The notes under the pieces: generated by a model | The model's input: only the letters and a program-made list of their open reading frames with translations | Told to the model about the DNA's origin: nothing | The model's database searches: none | Shown: positions 36,804 to 49,368 of the stretch, piece by piece | Numbering within the stretch: the stretch's first letter is position 1 | How the letters are laid out: every line of letters starts with the position of its first letter | From: Arabidopsis thaliana | Lineage: Eukaryota > Streptophyta > Magnoliopsida > Brassicales > Brassicaceae | Assembly (NCBI RefSeq): GCF_000001735.4 | Contig: NC_003074.8 | Span: forward strand, 20,095,261 to 20,159,260 | Reading direction: 5' to 3' | DNA: 64,000 bases | Position numbers and translations under genes: made by a program

Positions 36804-37597
36804 TTTTTTTTTTTTTCACTGAAGGTTTAGTTTTATTAAAATCCACATCACAATGGTTACAACCCATTAATGGCCCAAATGGCTACATCACTTAAAGATA
36901 AAATTTTGCTCAATACACGTGTCAAACACAAAGATACGTAGATGAAACGTGTTGCAAGAAAAGCTTGGAAACTTTCCGTCATCCTTCGCCGTTAATTACT
37001 CCGACTATTGTAAACACAATCGACGCCGGAAAAAGTTTAAGCATCGTTTTTTGTTGTTGCTTGTCACCGGAGAATGTTGAAACAGCTACAGGCAATCTTA
37101 ATATGCTGGAAACAAGTCTTCTTTCATTACATTGAACATAATTACCGATGAAGATTTGTTGTAACCAAAGATCTGAAGAACCAGTTTGAGAACATCCAAG
37201 AGAAAAAGCAGCAAATCCACCCGATCTGGTCGGATTAGATATCCGCATAACCTCACTGGAAACCACCGGAAACATAAAACAAAACAAAACTCAAGGAGCT
37301 AGTTGGAGACCACCGTTGAACGAGAAATTGTTAGGTTGGCACCACCAAACATAGATCAGAGAGATTTTTAAAAGATAAACTAAAGAGGACTAAAAGAAAT
37401 CGGCATAAAACCGATTCACGGCAGCGATTCACGGCAGATGAAAATACCAAGCCAGCCAAAACCGCTAATGGGAGCCGGATTTACTGGACGAAAGCCGACC
37501 ATCGCCGCATACTAAGCCGGTGGATGTCGGGCTGAAGCCAATTGAACCAATTGGACGGCCTTATCGGAAAATTGTAACAGACGGTTTTTGATACTAC
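36804..37597 (-). mobile_element. Poly(A) retroposon, Sadhu-like, minus orientation
   Basis: A 15-base perfect direct repeat, taatattaatcagct, stands at 36789-36803 and 37598-37612. Between them lies a 794-bp insert that begins with a T run on +, which is a 3' poly(A) tail on -, and just inside it has an aataaa-like signal (ttttattaaaatcc region). This is the structure of a LINE-mobilised retroposon. It has one 102-codon open frame on - (36979-37287), probably without function. Size, poly(A) tail, lack of a reverse transcriptase and host fit the Sadhu family of Arabidopsis; the family name is inference. Confidence 0.75.
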
Positions 37598-37628
37598 TAA
37601 TATTAATCAGCTAACATAAGTAAACAAT

Positions 37629-38504
37629 TTTTAATATTCAAAAAAAAAAAAAAAAAAAAAAAAAATATATCCTCTTCCTTCTCTCTTAAAAACAAAAGCA
37701 CCGCTTCAATTCCGCCGGCGTTGTGAGCCACCACGGTCATGACGTCGGTTTGGCTTTTTGGTTTATGTTCAGTTATGTCTCTTTAAGTTGTGGTTAAGGA
37801 GATTTCTGGGTTGGTTTCGATTTCGTTTCCTCCTCAATTTCTCTTATTAGATCTATAGTTTCGATTGGTGATTTTGCAAATTAGCGTGGTTTTCTTCTCT
37901 GACTAAATACTCCCTGGCCTAATCACGATCGCTCTATGCCACTCACTGTCGGTGTTGTGGTGATTCGGGTTGGGTGACCTAATTTTGGGTTTCCTCACAC
38001 AGCTTCAACAATACGGATCTAGGGCGAAATCCGCCCAGATTTTGGGTTCTTTCTACCGGTTCAAGTCGCATAGTCGATATCTCCGGCCACGGCGTTCTCG
38101 ACGGTCTCTGCATGTTTAGCTGAGTTTCCACCGTCTGCCATCCAAAGTATCCCAAGGTTTTTCTTCTGAAGATTTTTAATTATCAAGTAAGGCAAGAAGA
38201 TCAAATTTTCTTAAAGTGGGTGTCTCAATCTCCGACGAAATCTCCGATGCCAGTTAATTTTCGATCTTGGTTTATTTGGTTAAAGAGAGAACTATGTTTA
38301 TGTGTAAAATCATCAATCATGTTTTATTTTGTCTTTCTACGTCGTTTCCCCATGTCGGGGCTTAGTGTCGGGGTTTCATTCCTCGCCGGCTTGTGTACCG
38401 GAGGATTATATCCTGCCGGCTTTGTCGTCCCGTAATTCACTCGGGTTTATGTATCTGATATGGTTTGTGCTGATAATAAAATTAGCTTTGTGAAAAAAAA
38501 AAAA
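37629..38504 (+). mobile_element. Second poly(A) retroposon, Sadhu-like, plus orientation
   Basis: The 11-mer aagtaaacaat flanks the insert at 37618-37628 and 38505-38515. The 876-bp insert ends with aataaaattagctttgtg and an A run, so it is oriented +. Unusually, it also has a long A tract (about 37640-37667) near its 5' end. The interior is GC-richer than its surroundings, with repeated cgccggc motifs, and no long frame. It landed 17 bases from the right boundary of the first retroposon. Confidence 0.75.
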
Positions 38505-38724
38505 AAGTAAACAATCAATCCTTTAACCGTATCCGGTCGGATATTTTCTAAGAAATGGTTTAGTCACCAAAATGTCATAACCAGTTGAACCCATTCAAGT
38601 TCTGTAGTTTACATATATATATGGATACTATCTGATTGATATAAGATTATATAACTTAGGTGTTTTAGAAATTCAATTTCTTCTTATCATAAGAGAGTAT
38701 GAAGCATTACAACATGCAAGAGGT

Positions 38725-41492
38725 TCAAATCGACATCTTAATCCGTTCAATTCCAATCAAATCATAAACTTTGAACTTGTCCTCTGGACTACGAAAGGTT
38801 GACTGCTTCACGGGTAAAACAGTGAACCCATCAGGATCAGTACATGTCTCAAGACCACACTCATGGCATAAAGATTCAACATCCAACTCCTGAAATATAC
38901 AAACTTGACTTATGACATTTCAAGTTTACCAACAATACGAAAATAGAAAAAAAAGACAGGGAAATATTTAGTCATAGGGGTATTATCACCTTCATCTTCA
39001 GGTTCTGAGATAACCGCAAGAGAGGATAGGGTTGAAGCTTGTAGCAAACATTGTTTATGTATTGGACAGCCACTAATCGCATCTTTTACCATGAAAACAT
39101 TAAGCAAATGATCAACATAATTGAACAATTTACTGCAAATATCATTCCATGTATAGCCACTTTATACACACCCATATATTTGAACAATTTACTGCAAATA
39201 TCATTCCATGTAACTATATAATTGCTTTACCATACCGGTAATATTTTCTAGTACAAACTTATTCTATATCATCTTTCTCATGTTTATTTTCATTTCATAT
39301 TGCATTAGCCGCTACCAATTAAAGTCCCACAAAGACTATCCCTGAGAGCTAGGACATAACTACATATTTATATCCATGCAAGCTCACCTCTCTAATATGA
39401 TGTTCACTTATGCAATACTGCAAGTATGTCGCCTCAGAAGCTGTTCTACTTAAGAAGTTCTTGTAATTGCCCATCCGATATAATCTGGAAGAAAAAATTA
39501 AGAGAAAAGACAGGTATCATTATACTTCAATTCATATTTCCTAAATTTGTTCAAATTAAATAACTCATACGCAAATGATTGAACAGCATAAGACTACCTT
39601 AAAAGGTTTCGTACAAAACATATTTCCTTGGATTTTACCAAAGCAAAAGTCAACTTGCGAAACCATAAAGACAGCGGTTCCCCCTGCAGATCATAATCTC
39701 AACGATTTCTATCAATGGCAAAAAGAAGGTGACATGATAACAAATTAATAAGGAGAAAGAAACCAGAAAACAACCATCACTCCACTACTAGGATTGAGAT
39801 GAAGCAGCACATAGAGTGAGCGGAACTCGGCTTCATTTTCGTAGATATAGTCCGGTTTTCTATTTGCATCATATATATTATACAAAGAGGTAAGAGTTTT
39901 TGCTAGCTGCTCCATGTTCAAGTGATGCATTGAGCTAATACTTGTACCACTACAACTTTGAAGCCTCTCGTGAGATATGACATGAAATTTTACCTGTTAC
40001 AGAAGCCATTCGGGAGTCAACAATAATAACATCAACGGAACTCTATAGAAAATAAAACAAACTGATGATTACCAATCAGAAGAGGATGATCAATCAGAGT
40101 GGTATATATTTCTATGAAAATTACAAAAGAAGAAAAATGATCCTATTTGAGCATCCTGATTAAGATTACGACTATGTAAACTACAATCAACACATTAAGT
40201 CAAAATATCTTAAACTTACAAATATTCTTTTGGTAATAGCAGAGGGTTAAACACACAAACGACTGTCAACAAAACCCAAGGAAAGCAATTCTAAAGACAA
40301 AATAGACATGCTCAGTGTAATTCATTTACCGAACCAGGAAAGAGAAAAGAGTTAGAAAAAAGTCAAACCATACCATTTCCTCATAAAGGTAGATCACTCT
40401 CTCATTGGCCAAATTCTGGATGCTAAGATCTTGTCTAATAGACCTTGTCCTATCGAAAATAAAATCATGAACCACTTCAAACGGGTGCTCCTTGGAGTCG
40501 AGCAAACTTAGAAGGTATCTCAGGGTTTCTTCTAAAACTGGGAGCGGTCTTACATCCGATGCCTGAACATCCGCCGCTGAAAGGGTTCTGCAAAACTAGC
40601 AAGAACACAGAAAGAGAGTATAAATGCCGTTGGTATTGGAAAAAAATGAACCTCATTGCATAGCAGCTGGTATCTCCCAATAAGTAGTACAAACTATTCA
40701 TCTTGACCAATAAGTTATGGATTCTAATTTGCATAGATGAAGAATTTCAACATCAAATTTCTTTCAATAACAAGTTCTCTCGAAGAATAGATACGACATG
40801 TCAAATATAGAAAGCTGAAGGTGAAAGTTTCCCACATTAGCACCAGAGACATGAAAACTCAAAGCTGTACAATGTGAACCGCACCTTTTTGACAGCTATC
40901 TCTGTGGATGATTTTGAGGGGTTTCCATAAAGCCTCTCAAACACTGCAAGATCACGCAGGCGTTCTCTTGTGACTCTTTCCCTCTCTATTGATACCAAAA
41001 ACAACATATTAGATGAAGCTGTACACACTCTTTTTGGTACTTCAAGTGTAATTTTTTACCTAAACCCCTAGCAAAAGATAATTCTTTGTTCTGAACTGCC
41101 GATGCACGGAAGGATCATGAATTGATGAAGGGAAAGTACCTAATTGACCTAAGAACTAGATCAAATCCAATTCAGGTGCAGGATAGGGTTGAATTTTAGC
41201 GGAATCTCAGGTCAATTGGTAATTTATCTGCAGCTAACGTAGTTCGATGATTACCTGGGCACATAGAAGAACAAGTTCCTACAATCAATGAAACGTCAGC
41301 AGGATCTTCGTCTTTATGTTTTGATTCGTCTTTTTCATTGTTTCGTTTGTGCGGTGCATCGGATCTTCTCTGAAAGGATTCATTAACTCCGCCGCCGGAT
41401 CCAGTCCTCGGGTTATCAGAGAACTGGCGGTTCCCATAAGTATTCGAAACCCTAGAAGAAGAAGAAGAAGAGCCACGATTACGACGATTCAT
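38725..41492 (-). CDS. SAC3C: SAC3/GANP-family protein (SAC3C-like)
   Basis: SAC3/GANP proteins scaffold the TREX-2 complex that links transcription to mRNA export at the nuclear pore. Eight exons: 41255-41492, 40885-40985, 40374-40595, 39775-39993, 39598-39683, 39388-39484, 38990-39082, 38725-38889 (1221 bases, 406 residues). The N-terminus is Arg/Ser-rich and disordered. The SAC3 signature follows: [19 protein letters not shown], then [19 protein letters not shown] and [14 protein letters not shown]. Helical PCI-like segments follow ([27 protein letters not shown]). It is far shorter than yeast Sac3 or human GANP, so it holds only the core domain. I recall it as At3g54380. Intron 7 contains a 35-bp duplication. 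Confidence 0.92.
39121..39214. repeat. 35-bp direct duplication inside a SAC3C intron
   Basis: The segment starting ttgaacaatttactgcaaat and ending ccatgta is present at 39121-39154 and again at 39180-39213, identical over its length and 59 bases apart. Perfect identity suggests a recent duplication. Confidence 0.85.
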
Positions 41493-41499
41493 GGCTTAG

Positions 41500-42651
41500 A
41501 GGGAACGAGATCTTCTTCCCTCCCAAGTCCCAAACCAGACTCTGAAGAAACGAACCAATCAAAGCTGTTACCGAACTATTATTTGGAATAAACCGGAAGA
41601 GAACCAAATCCGGTACAGTACTCTCAGCGAATTAAATCTGGCGGCAACCGGGTCAATTTAATTTACACCGGTTCTGACTTGTACACAAATTTGCATTTCT
41701 ACAAATGCAGCATTCAAAATTCAACTCAAGTAAGAATCTAGAACATTTCACATTTCCCTACACTTTGTAATTTACATATATAGTTTTGGAAAATTTGATT
41801 TTAAGTTTTGTTTTGTTTTTCTTTCCGGTTTTGCAGATTTTCTTTTTAAATCGATACCAAATCAAACCTTTCGTATACGGTTTGGTCTTTTTTTTTTGGG
41901 AAGAATATATGGTTTAGTCATTTGTGCAATTACGATTCGGTTCTGTTTTGTTTTTTTACAAACAATAGTCTAGTTAGATATATTTGAAGGAAATCAATTT
42001 TGATTTTGTCATTTGAGCATTTCATTTTTGGTGTTATTCTATTTTTTCCCACCCCTATACAGGCAAGCTTAGGCCGGTTGGTGGGTCTAGTAGTCACGGC
42101 CACTCTCTAGACAGCAGAGAACAATGTGTCCACCACTACAAATTTAGGTTTCTTTTCATCAACTATCCCTAACAAGAATCTAACTGCTAACATTCAAAAC
42201 ACATAGACTAGAACCACTAATCATACTATCATAGTGCAATTTCCCATCCAAAAAAAACTCCATATTAGAAATGCAAAGAGAAAAAGCTGGTTCATCTCCA
42301 CTAATACTAGACAGTTGTCTCGCATTCTTTTGCTAAGACTTATTTTCTCTTTCACTACAATCTCTAACACGACCAAACTGATCGAACCGAACTATCTACC
42401 AAGCATTCTCTGTAAATCTCTACCTGAAGAGTTAAAACACTTAAACACACACAAATTTGAGACAGTATTAGCATCTCTTTGACTAAAGATTGATGATATT
42501 CATATGGCAAAAGCATACATTTGCTGGTAGAAATGTGGAAATCGCCATCTACCCCAGGAAACAATTATTGGTCTCTCTCTGAGAAATTTTGACAAAACAA
42601 CACTTGGTATGTACACACAACATCTTGAGTCTCCAATATAAAAAGCAGAAC
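41500..42651. other. Intergenic region, no gene seen
   Basis: 5' leader and promoter of SAC3C plus the 3' region of the trihelix gene. AT-rich with pyrimidine runs. The longest open frame (42234-42482, +) shows no family features and is probably chance. Confidence 0.5.
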
Positions 42652-43603
42652 TCAATTTCTTCCGATCCTTAATGAAGAATCAACACCTTTGTTCTGTCCA
42701 GAAGAAGCTGCAGCAGCAAAGATTCTAGCAATCTCTAGCTGAGTATTCGCCATTATCTCCGTCCGTTTCAAATCCAATTCTCCTCTCTTAGCTTCAGCTT
42801 CAGCTCTCATTCTCTCTATCTCTTTCATCGTCTCCATTCTTGCTCTCTCTGATCTCATCACCACCTCCGCTAACCACCGTATACTTCCGGCGATCTCTTC
42901 CTTCTCTTCTTTATATCTTCTCTTCACTTTCTTCCCTCTCACCTTCGTTTTAACCACAGGCGTACTACTGTCTGTATCCATCTCCGCATCTTTTTCCGGT
43001 TTGTTCTCCGGCTTGAATCCGTCTTCCTACACACAAAATAACTTCATTAGAAAATCTCCCAAATTTGGTTAGTTTAGGTGATCAGACCTTAGGAATCTTG
43101 CCGACGCCGTTGGATCCGTAAGAAATCTGCGGCGGATGAGCCACCGCAGGCAACGGCGGCTCAAGTAAGAGCAGAGGAACAGAGCAATTCAGAGGCAGAA
43201 CAGCTTGAGGCTGAGGCTGAGGCTGAGTTCCACGTAGGAGATGATCAAGACGAGGATAAAGAGGCCAAGAGGAGCCATCAGCAGTAGCGGACTCAGAACG
43301 GTACCGTTTCTTCATGGACTCGATCTTGTTCTTGCACTGAGTCTGAGTCTTTGGTGACTTGGTGTGAGTGGCGCGTGAGGACACGTGTTTAGCCACGTCT
43401 TCCCAGTCTTGTCCCTTAAGCTTGGCTCTGTTTCTGAGAACCCATTTTGACTCATAAGCTTCGAGTAAAGTCGAAACAGCTCCTTCGCTCCATTCATCAC
43501 GTTTTAACCTATCTACAACGACGGAGGAAGCAGATGGCTTCTTAAGCGATTCGTCGTGGTTGAGAGATTTGAGATTTTCTTGGTTAGATTCTCCGTTCTC
43601 CAT
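42652..43603 (-). CDS. Trihelix (GT/ASIL-like) transcription factor
   Basis: Two exons: 43088-43603 and 42652-43026 (891 bases, 296 residues). The trihelix DNA-binding domain starts at about residue 35 with RDEWSEGAVSTLLEAYESKW, continues LKGQDWEDVAKHV, and ends TQTQCKNKIESMKKRY. The three spaced Trp and the final amphipathic helix are diagnostic of the family. A Pro-rich linker follows (TQPQPQPQ). The second exon has a basic patch (RGKKVKRRYKEEKEE) and a long C-terminal coiled coil rich in Glu/Arg/Met, as in the SIP1/ASIL clade. At3g54390 by position. The target genes cannot be read from sequence. Confidence 0.93.
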
Positions 43604-45030
43604 ATATTTTTTCTTCAGGTGACTAAAAACAGAGACAAGGACTCAAGAGTGTGATGAAAGGAGAAAGAAAGAGAAGATTTTAGCAAGTCTTTTGATAAAG
43701 ATGGGAACCTTTTGAGAGAGTGAATGGAGTTAAACATATGAGAACTGTGTAAGAATACGCTGCTGCTCTCAAAACTAACCAATGAGTTTGGGTACACGCG
43801 TTTCTCGCATGTTCAATGGTCGTGCCTCGTGACTTAAAGCTAATGAAATTATGTTTTTCACTTATATTGTTACTGTCATTTTAGTCTTTGTTCCAATTTA
43901 TGGTTTGTATAAAGATTACAAATACAAACAGAGAAACGCATAATTGCACCGGCTTTATACTTACCTTCACAAAAGTTAGTGGAGCAACCCGTCACACACA
44001 CATACTATAGAGGAGAATAAAGAGAAAAATGTGAGAAAGTGGGTTACCATTGAAAAATAGGGTTTCTTTTCTTTTATTTGTCAACTTGAAAAAAGGTTTT
44101 ACTTTTGATTTTATTTTTTCACAATAATGATTTCAAAAATCTTCTGATGCAAATGCTTTTATTCATTTAGCTATAAAAGCCTTTTTGTATGCTTTTTTTC
44201 TCTTTTTAGGTGTATGGTGGAGTGAGTCTGGCTGTTAGCGTTGATGTCAAGCCAAACCGCAAAATCCATTTGGCAAAGATGGGAATGAACCTAATGGAAG
44301 TGGGGTTTACACTTGTCACTCTCTCACCCATTCTATGTTCCACTCTTTTTCTTCTCTCATGTTTGCGCAAAGATACTAATTCGGGGTTGTTCCTTTTTCA
44401 CTTATTGAAAGTGTATATCTTTCAAAACATTCAGAAATTTTGTGGGTTAGTGTTCACTAAAATCTTTGGTTAATTATCAAGTCATCCAAATATTACAAGT
44501 ACCAAATATTAGGACAAGTCTTTAATTTTCACACCTTTTTTCTTACCTATATGAGAGAAGTTTTGTTGTAAGAGTGAATGTGTTTCCTCGTTAGTGGAGT
44601 ATGATGAACTATGCAACTTCAAGGCAGCACATCGGACATTTTGGGGTCTACAAGATTATCATCGTAGATTTTTAACGCGCCATTTAGAACTTCTCAGTCT
44701 CATTTGGGTGATGAAAATGCCTTCCAAGGCATAATCATTTTTTGTTGACATTTTGGTACTTTCTCATGAAGTTGATGCATATGATTATACTTGGAAGTTG
44801 GAACATATATATATTTAAAATAATAAAGGTCCTCTGTTCCAGGCTTATTGCATCCGCAAATTCATGAGTACAATCCTTTTTGAACAGAGAACATCGAAAG
44901 AAAATCATACGAAAGATTTTACAATCGTTTGAGAATTAACAAAAATCATTAACTTATATAGTTTCCAAAATTCAAAAGTTCAAAACGCATTACGAAATCG
45001 ACCGAAAACAAAAATACAAATCGATAAAAC
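43604..45030. other. Intergenic region, no gene seen
   Basis: Promoter of the trihelix gene on the left and 3' UTR of the aspartyl protease on the right. The + open frame at 44210-44473 has no recognisable motif and poor codon character. Nothing else is supported. Confidence 0.5.
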
Positions 45031-47339
45031 TTAGGTGCAAGTTTCACGGGAAATTCCGAGCCTGGAATTTGGAACGTCGATGAGAACTCGGTGGTTCTGT
45101 TGCTGCATACTAGCGATGACGTTAAGGACAGAGTTAACGTTGACCGGAGCTGCAGCCATGGCGAGGCAGCTGAGGTTACCTGCGGAGCTGTGGATGAGAA
45201 GGTTGTCTGGAGGCAGAGTCACGTTCATTCCGGCGAACATAAACGTCACCGACGGGAACACGACGGAGCCGGAGTAGCATGTGTCGAAACCTCCTAGTGA
45301 AGTTGCGTTTGCGTTCTTAACACGTCTCCTGAACTCGTTTCTCACCGCCACGTAAGCTGGTTCGACTAGCCTTGTGTAGACCGTCCCTGCGTACATTCAA
45401 AAGTGTTTTGTAATTAAAAATCAAATTTCTTTTCTAAAATATAATTTTTATATGAAAATTTGGATTGGCCATTTTTGTTTTGATTGTAAAATCATTTTTA
45501 GTCCAGAAATATCACGTGTTACGTGTGAGAGAGCAGAGCAATTAGGTTACTTCCATCGCACGACTTTTCAGTTCTCAAGCGAAAAATAAAAAATATTAAG
45601 GAGGGTTGAGAAGTCCATACCCGAGTCAAAGATGGTGCCGGCTCCGGTGGCCGGATCAAAGGCGAGTGCACTTGTAGGAATATCCACAATTTTGTTTCCG
45701 ACACGAATCCCAACCAAGTTAACATAGTAAAGCGATGATCTTCTAGGGTTCTTTAACAATGGAGTGGTCTTGATCCGGATCGGTTGGTTCTTAGGTCCCA
45801 ATCTTAGTGATCCGGAGAAATTGCTGGACTTACTATTAGGCAAGCAATACGAGAATGTAGACTGATAAAGATTTTGTGACTGTGAGATTAAAGACAATGG
45901 ACCACGACCTAAGCCCATGAGTCCTTGCGCTGGCAACGATGTTCCACTAGCTTTGTTGATGCACCCAAAGGTGTAGTTTGGGATGACGTCACTGGCCAAT
46001 GTTAGTGTGTCTTGTGTCAGATATGCTTCGATGGTTGAACCACCGTAGGTCATGTTGAAACCACATGATTTGCTTACTGTGCAACTTGGATTTGGAGCCT
46101 GCAATAAAAAAAACTCTTTATTGATTAATATTTAGAATTTTTTTTGTTCTTTGAGTTTAACAACGTATTTCCATAAAGAATTGTTTTATCCATCTTGGAT
46201 CTGGTTATTAAATTGCGCTACTAACGATGTGTTACGTTATTTAATTGCAGTTGTAAGTGGCGTTTTTGTATTATAGGCAAAACCTAACTAGCATGACGAC
46301 AAAGTATATATATAGATCAAAGTTCAAACAGTAAAATATGCTCTACTAGTTGGATTGTTTATAAATTTCTTGTATAAATAATAATATACCCGTGACTTAG
46401 ACTCATGGTACCAAAAGGTCCAAAACCCGTGACTAGACTTCTCGATCATGGTGTAATAACACGCCAAAAACGAAGTTCACATTCACATCTTTTGTGTAGA
46501 TGGATCCAAAAATTGACGTAGAGGCATTCACATTACGCCTGACATTCGGTTCGTATTTCGGTTTTGGTTTTAAATTTCTTGTTTTGTTAAAAATAATCAA
46601 GTCCAAATACTAACCATTTTTTTTCTTTCGATTTGAAACATTTATGTATGTTCTGATTAGATCTTGTTTTGAACAAAGTAAAAATGCGAATTATTTGTTA
46701 GTATAATTTAAATGTATTTTTTGTATATCGATTTTCCCGGTTTATTCAGTACAAAAGTATCGTTAAGTATGAATGTATGATATGATTCAAAAAAATTACG
46801 TTGAGTATAGTTTTCATTTTTCAAGTCCATCCAGAGAATGCATGCACATATCTAATTTATACGGAGGGTATAACTATAAAGCAATATTTAGTTACCTGTT
46901 TACACTGAGGAGCTTCGCATTGAAGAGTACGAGAGGAGCTTGACTTGGAAGGGTCAAAGAGAACAGAGGAAGAACAGCCAACGCAGCCAGAACAAGGAAT
47001 CCAAGCAGCGTCATTGCTAGTGTCAAGAGCCACGAGCATGGGCTGAGCCGGTGTCCCGATGTTAGCCCTCACGATGTAAGTCGGGCTCTGAACGATGGCC
47101 CGACCAGAGGCGATTGGAACTGATGATTTCCTAACGCCAGCGAGGCTTGACAAGTATAGGAAACGAGCCTTATCTTGAAGAAGTGTATCTGCCCATGAAA
47201 CAGAAGTTTTGAATGGAGAACATAGACTGTTAATGTGGAACACTCTTAGATCTGAGGAATGGCTCTTTTCATTGCAGTTTATGGATTCAGATTTCAAGAT
47301 TAAGAGAGAGATTAACAAAATCAAGAGATGGGATCTCAT
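45031..47339 (-). CDS. Secreted pepsin-like (A1/nepenthesin-type) aspartyl protease
   Basis: Three exons: 46896-47339, 45621-46098, 45031-45386 (1278 bases, 425 residues). The N-terminus MRSHLLILLISLLILKSES is a clear signal peptide, so the product enters the secretory pathway, probably the apoplast. Catalytic motifs are the first Asp in VALDTSNDAAWIPC and the second in IFDSGTVYTRL. The first reads DTS instead of the classic DTG, as in several plant atypical proteases. The Cys-rich insertion after it (CSGCVGCSSS) fits nepenthesin-like enzymes. Flap-like and C-terminal motifs YGGS, FGCINKASG, LMGLGRGPLSL and FDTCYSG are present. A TATA-like box lies 65 bases upstream of the ATG. At3g54400 by position. 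Confidence 0.95.
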
Positions 47340-47403
47340 TGTTTAAGACCTTGATTTTGTCTTTGTGGTTTCTAGTGTTTGTAGAGTGAATGTGTGAGTG
47401 TGT

Positions 47404-47413
47404 GTTTATATAG
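47404..47413 (-). promoter_or_regulatory. TATA-like box of the aspartyl protease gene
   Basis: On the minus strand the sequence CTATATAAAC lies about 65 bases upstream of the ATG at 47339, the right place for a TATA box with a short leader. Confidence 0.5.
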
Positions 47414-47549
47414 TGAGTGATATACGATGAGTGTGTAGAAAGTAATAAGAATATAAAAATGAAGAGTGGGGTTTTGTATATCGTAGAGAGAACAGTCTGT
47501 ATTCCATCTCCTATTTTTTCGTTGTTTCTATCTGTTTTTTGGGTCCACA

Positions 47550-48814
47550 CTAATATTGGCTCTCTTCTCTATCGACATGCGCGTTGCTCTCCATCCACAA
47601 AAACTCATTACCCAAGGTGTTGTAATTTTTAGACTCATTATCGAATGGTAATCAAGTCAAACTGGAAGTCTAGCTGATTAATCGGTATATTGACTCTTAG
47701 CAAAAAAAAAAAAAAATCGGTATATTGATAAAACCGATTCTCATTCTAACAAAATAGTTACAGTTTTGATAAATATCCAATTTATACAACGATAAGGGAA
47801 ATAGCAGAGGAACGTGTGGAGTGGTATTGTTTAAGAGATCCGAGAAACTGAGTTGAATTTTTTTTTTCTCAAAGAGAAAGATCAAAGGTTTCACGTGAGG
47901 AGTAGAAAGTGGAAGACCGACATAAATGCATTATGTATTGTTGCATATTATGGAATGTATCAAAACTACCCAATACTCATTACCATGTGGTGGGTTATAT
48001 CTCACATTGGCCTCTTCTCCACTATGTAGTGCTGTCCATCAATTATTAAAAAAATTAATGGTGTAAAGTATCTTCATTGTTGTTTGTTTCTTAAGAGTTG
48101 AATGTGATATGTCAATATCCTCTATACTAAAATATTTGATATAATTTGATAGAGTTTTCATGTTGTGTGGATTGAACCAAAGAAAATTTTGACCCTTGTA
48201 TGTAGTTGTAAGTAGCTTTGCTTGTTCTTAGTCTCCACTTAGTCACTCGTTTTGTAAGAAAAAAAGTGGTTGCAGCGAAAATATAACAAATGTAAAATTT
48301 AATAAAGTTACACGATTTAACAAATGTAAGCCAAAAATGAATATCTCGTCGGAAATTTACTCAAAAGTTACACGTCTTAAGCTTACAAACTCACTTTATT
48401 TTTCCGATCAACATTCCCTTAAAAAACAACATTGTTTTACTTTCTTCTTTTCTATTTTTTAAAATGTGAAATGCACTTAAAAAGCTTAATTCCTTTTAAA
48501 CTAATGGAAACAAATTCTTTCAGTGTTTATTAATATCAATGGATCGGATAACTCAAGAGTCTAGATAATGAAGTAACTTATACATAAAAAAACTTTTTAA
48601 GTGCGGTTTGCATAATTTAATTTGTTTCCTATTTAGTATATAATAACCCATTTGACTAAATATATAATACTCTTTCTTAAATCTTTAATACTCTTTTTTT
48701 TTAATCCCACTAGTTTGCGTGTACGCCACTTCTAAATTTATGTTAGTATCAGACCTTGACCTTAACACTGTACAATGGGAAGAGTCCCAAACATAGTAGG
48801 AGTAGTCGGAAATT
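47550..48814. other. Intergenic region, no gene seen
   Basis: Upstream of the aspartyl protease. AT-rich, with a 14-A run at about 47702 flanked by two copies of atcggtatattga (near 47679 and 47717), a small slippage-type duplication. No coding exon is visible. Confidence 0.5.
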
Positions 48815-49054
48815 AGAGCATCTCCATCAGTAGTCTCTCATATAGTTTCTCATTAACTAAAAAATATAAAATGATAATAAAGTAGAAGAGAGATTGAGAA
48901 TAGTTTCTCTGCAGAGAAACTTTAGAATAATGATTAAGAGACTATGTGTATATGTGTGTTTATAATTGGACAGAAGTTAAATCATAATAAAATATCATTA
49001 TTTATTTTTTTTAGAAACTTTTTGAAATATCTCACCAATGGAGATTACGCTCTC
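48815..49054. mobile_element. MITE-like element with imperfect terminal inverted repeats
   Basis: The left end agagcatctccatcagt and the right end, which on the minus strand reads agagcgtaatctccattggt, match over about 17 bases with a short indel. The 240-bp AT-rich interior has two small internal inverted repeats (agtttctctgcagagaaact) and no coding capacity. The gagcatctccat end is typical of plant miniature inverted-repeat elements. The target-site duplication is uncertain. Confidence 0.55.
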
Positions 49055-49368
49055 TTTTTTTTTTTTCCTTATATATTCCCAGTCATAACTTGGAGTTGTA
49101 TTAAATGTACCTACGATAAAAAAATCACGTGAGAATAAAACGGAGTATTTCTTTACCTTTACAAAAGAAAATGAAAATAAAACAATTAAACTTTTAAGGA
49201 AGATCAGATAAGTAGTTGAAAGCCTTTAATCTAGTAGTTGAGGACTGATGAGATTAAGTAGTGAGAGGAAGAGGCTTGAGGAGGATCTCTAACATTAATC
49301 AAACTCTCTCATCTTCCTCCTGCACTCCAACAAAATCTTCTCGTCTCTCTTTAAACCAATAGCACACA

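Noticed and set aside
36979..37287. 102-codon minus-strand open frame
   Set aside because: Falls inside the first retroposon; no domain is seen and such elements are non-coding, so it is treated as chance.
44210..44473. 87-codon + frame with a hydrophobic segment
   Set aside because: Isolated in AT-rich intergenic DNA, with no splice partner, no recognisable family and unremarkable codon use.
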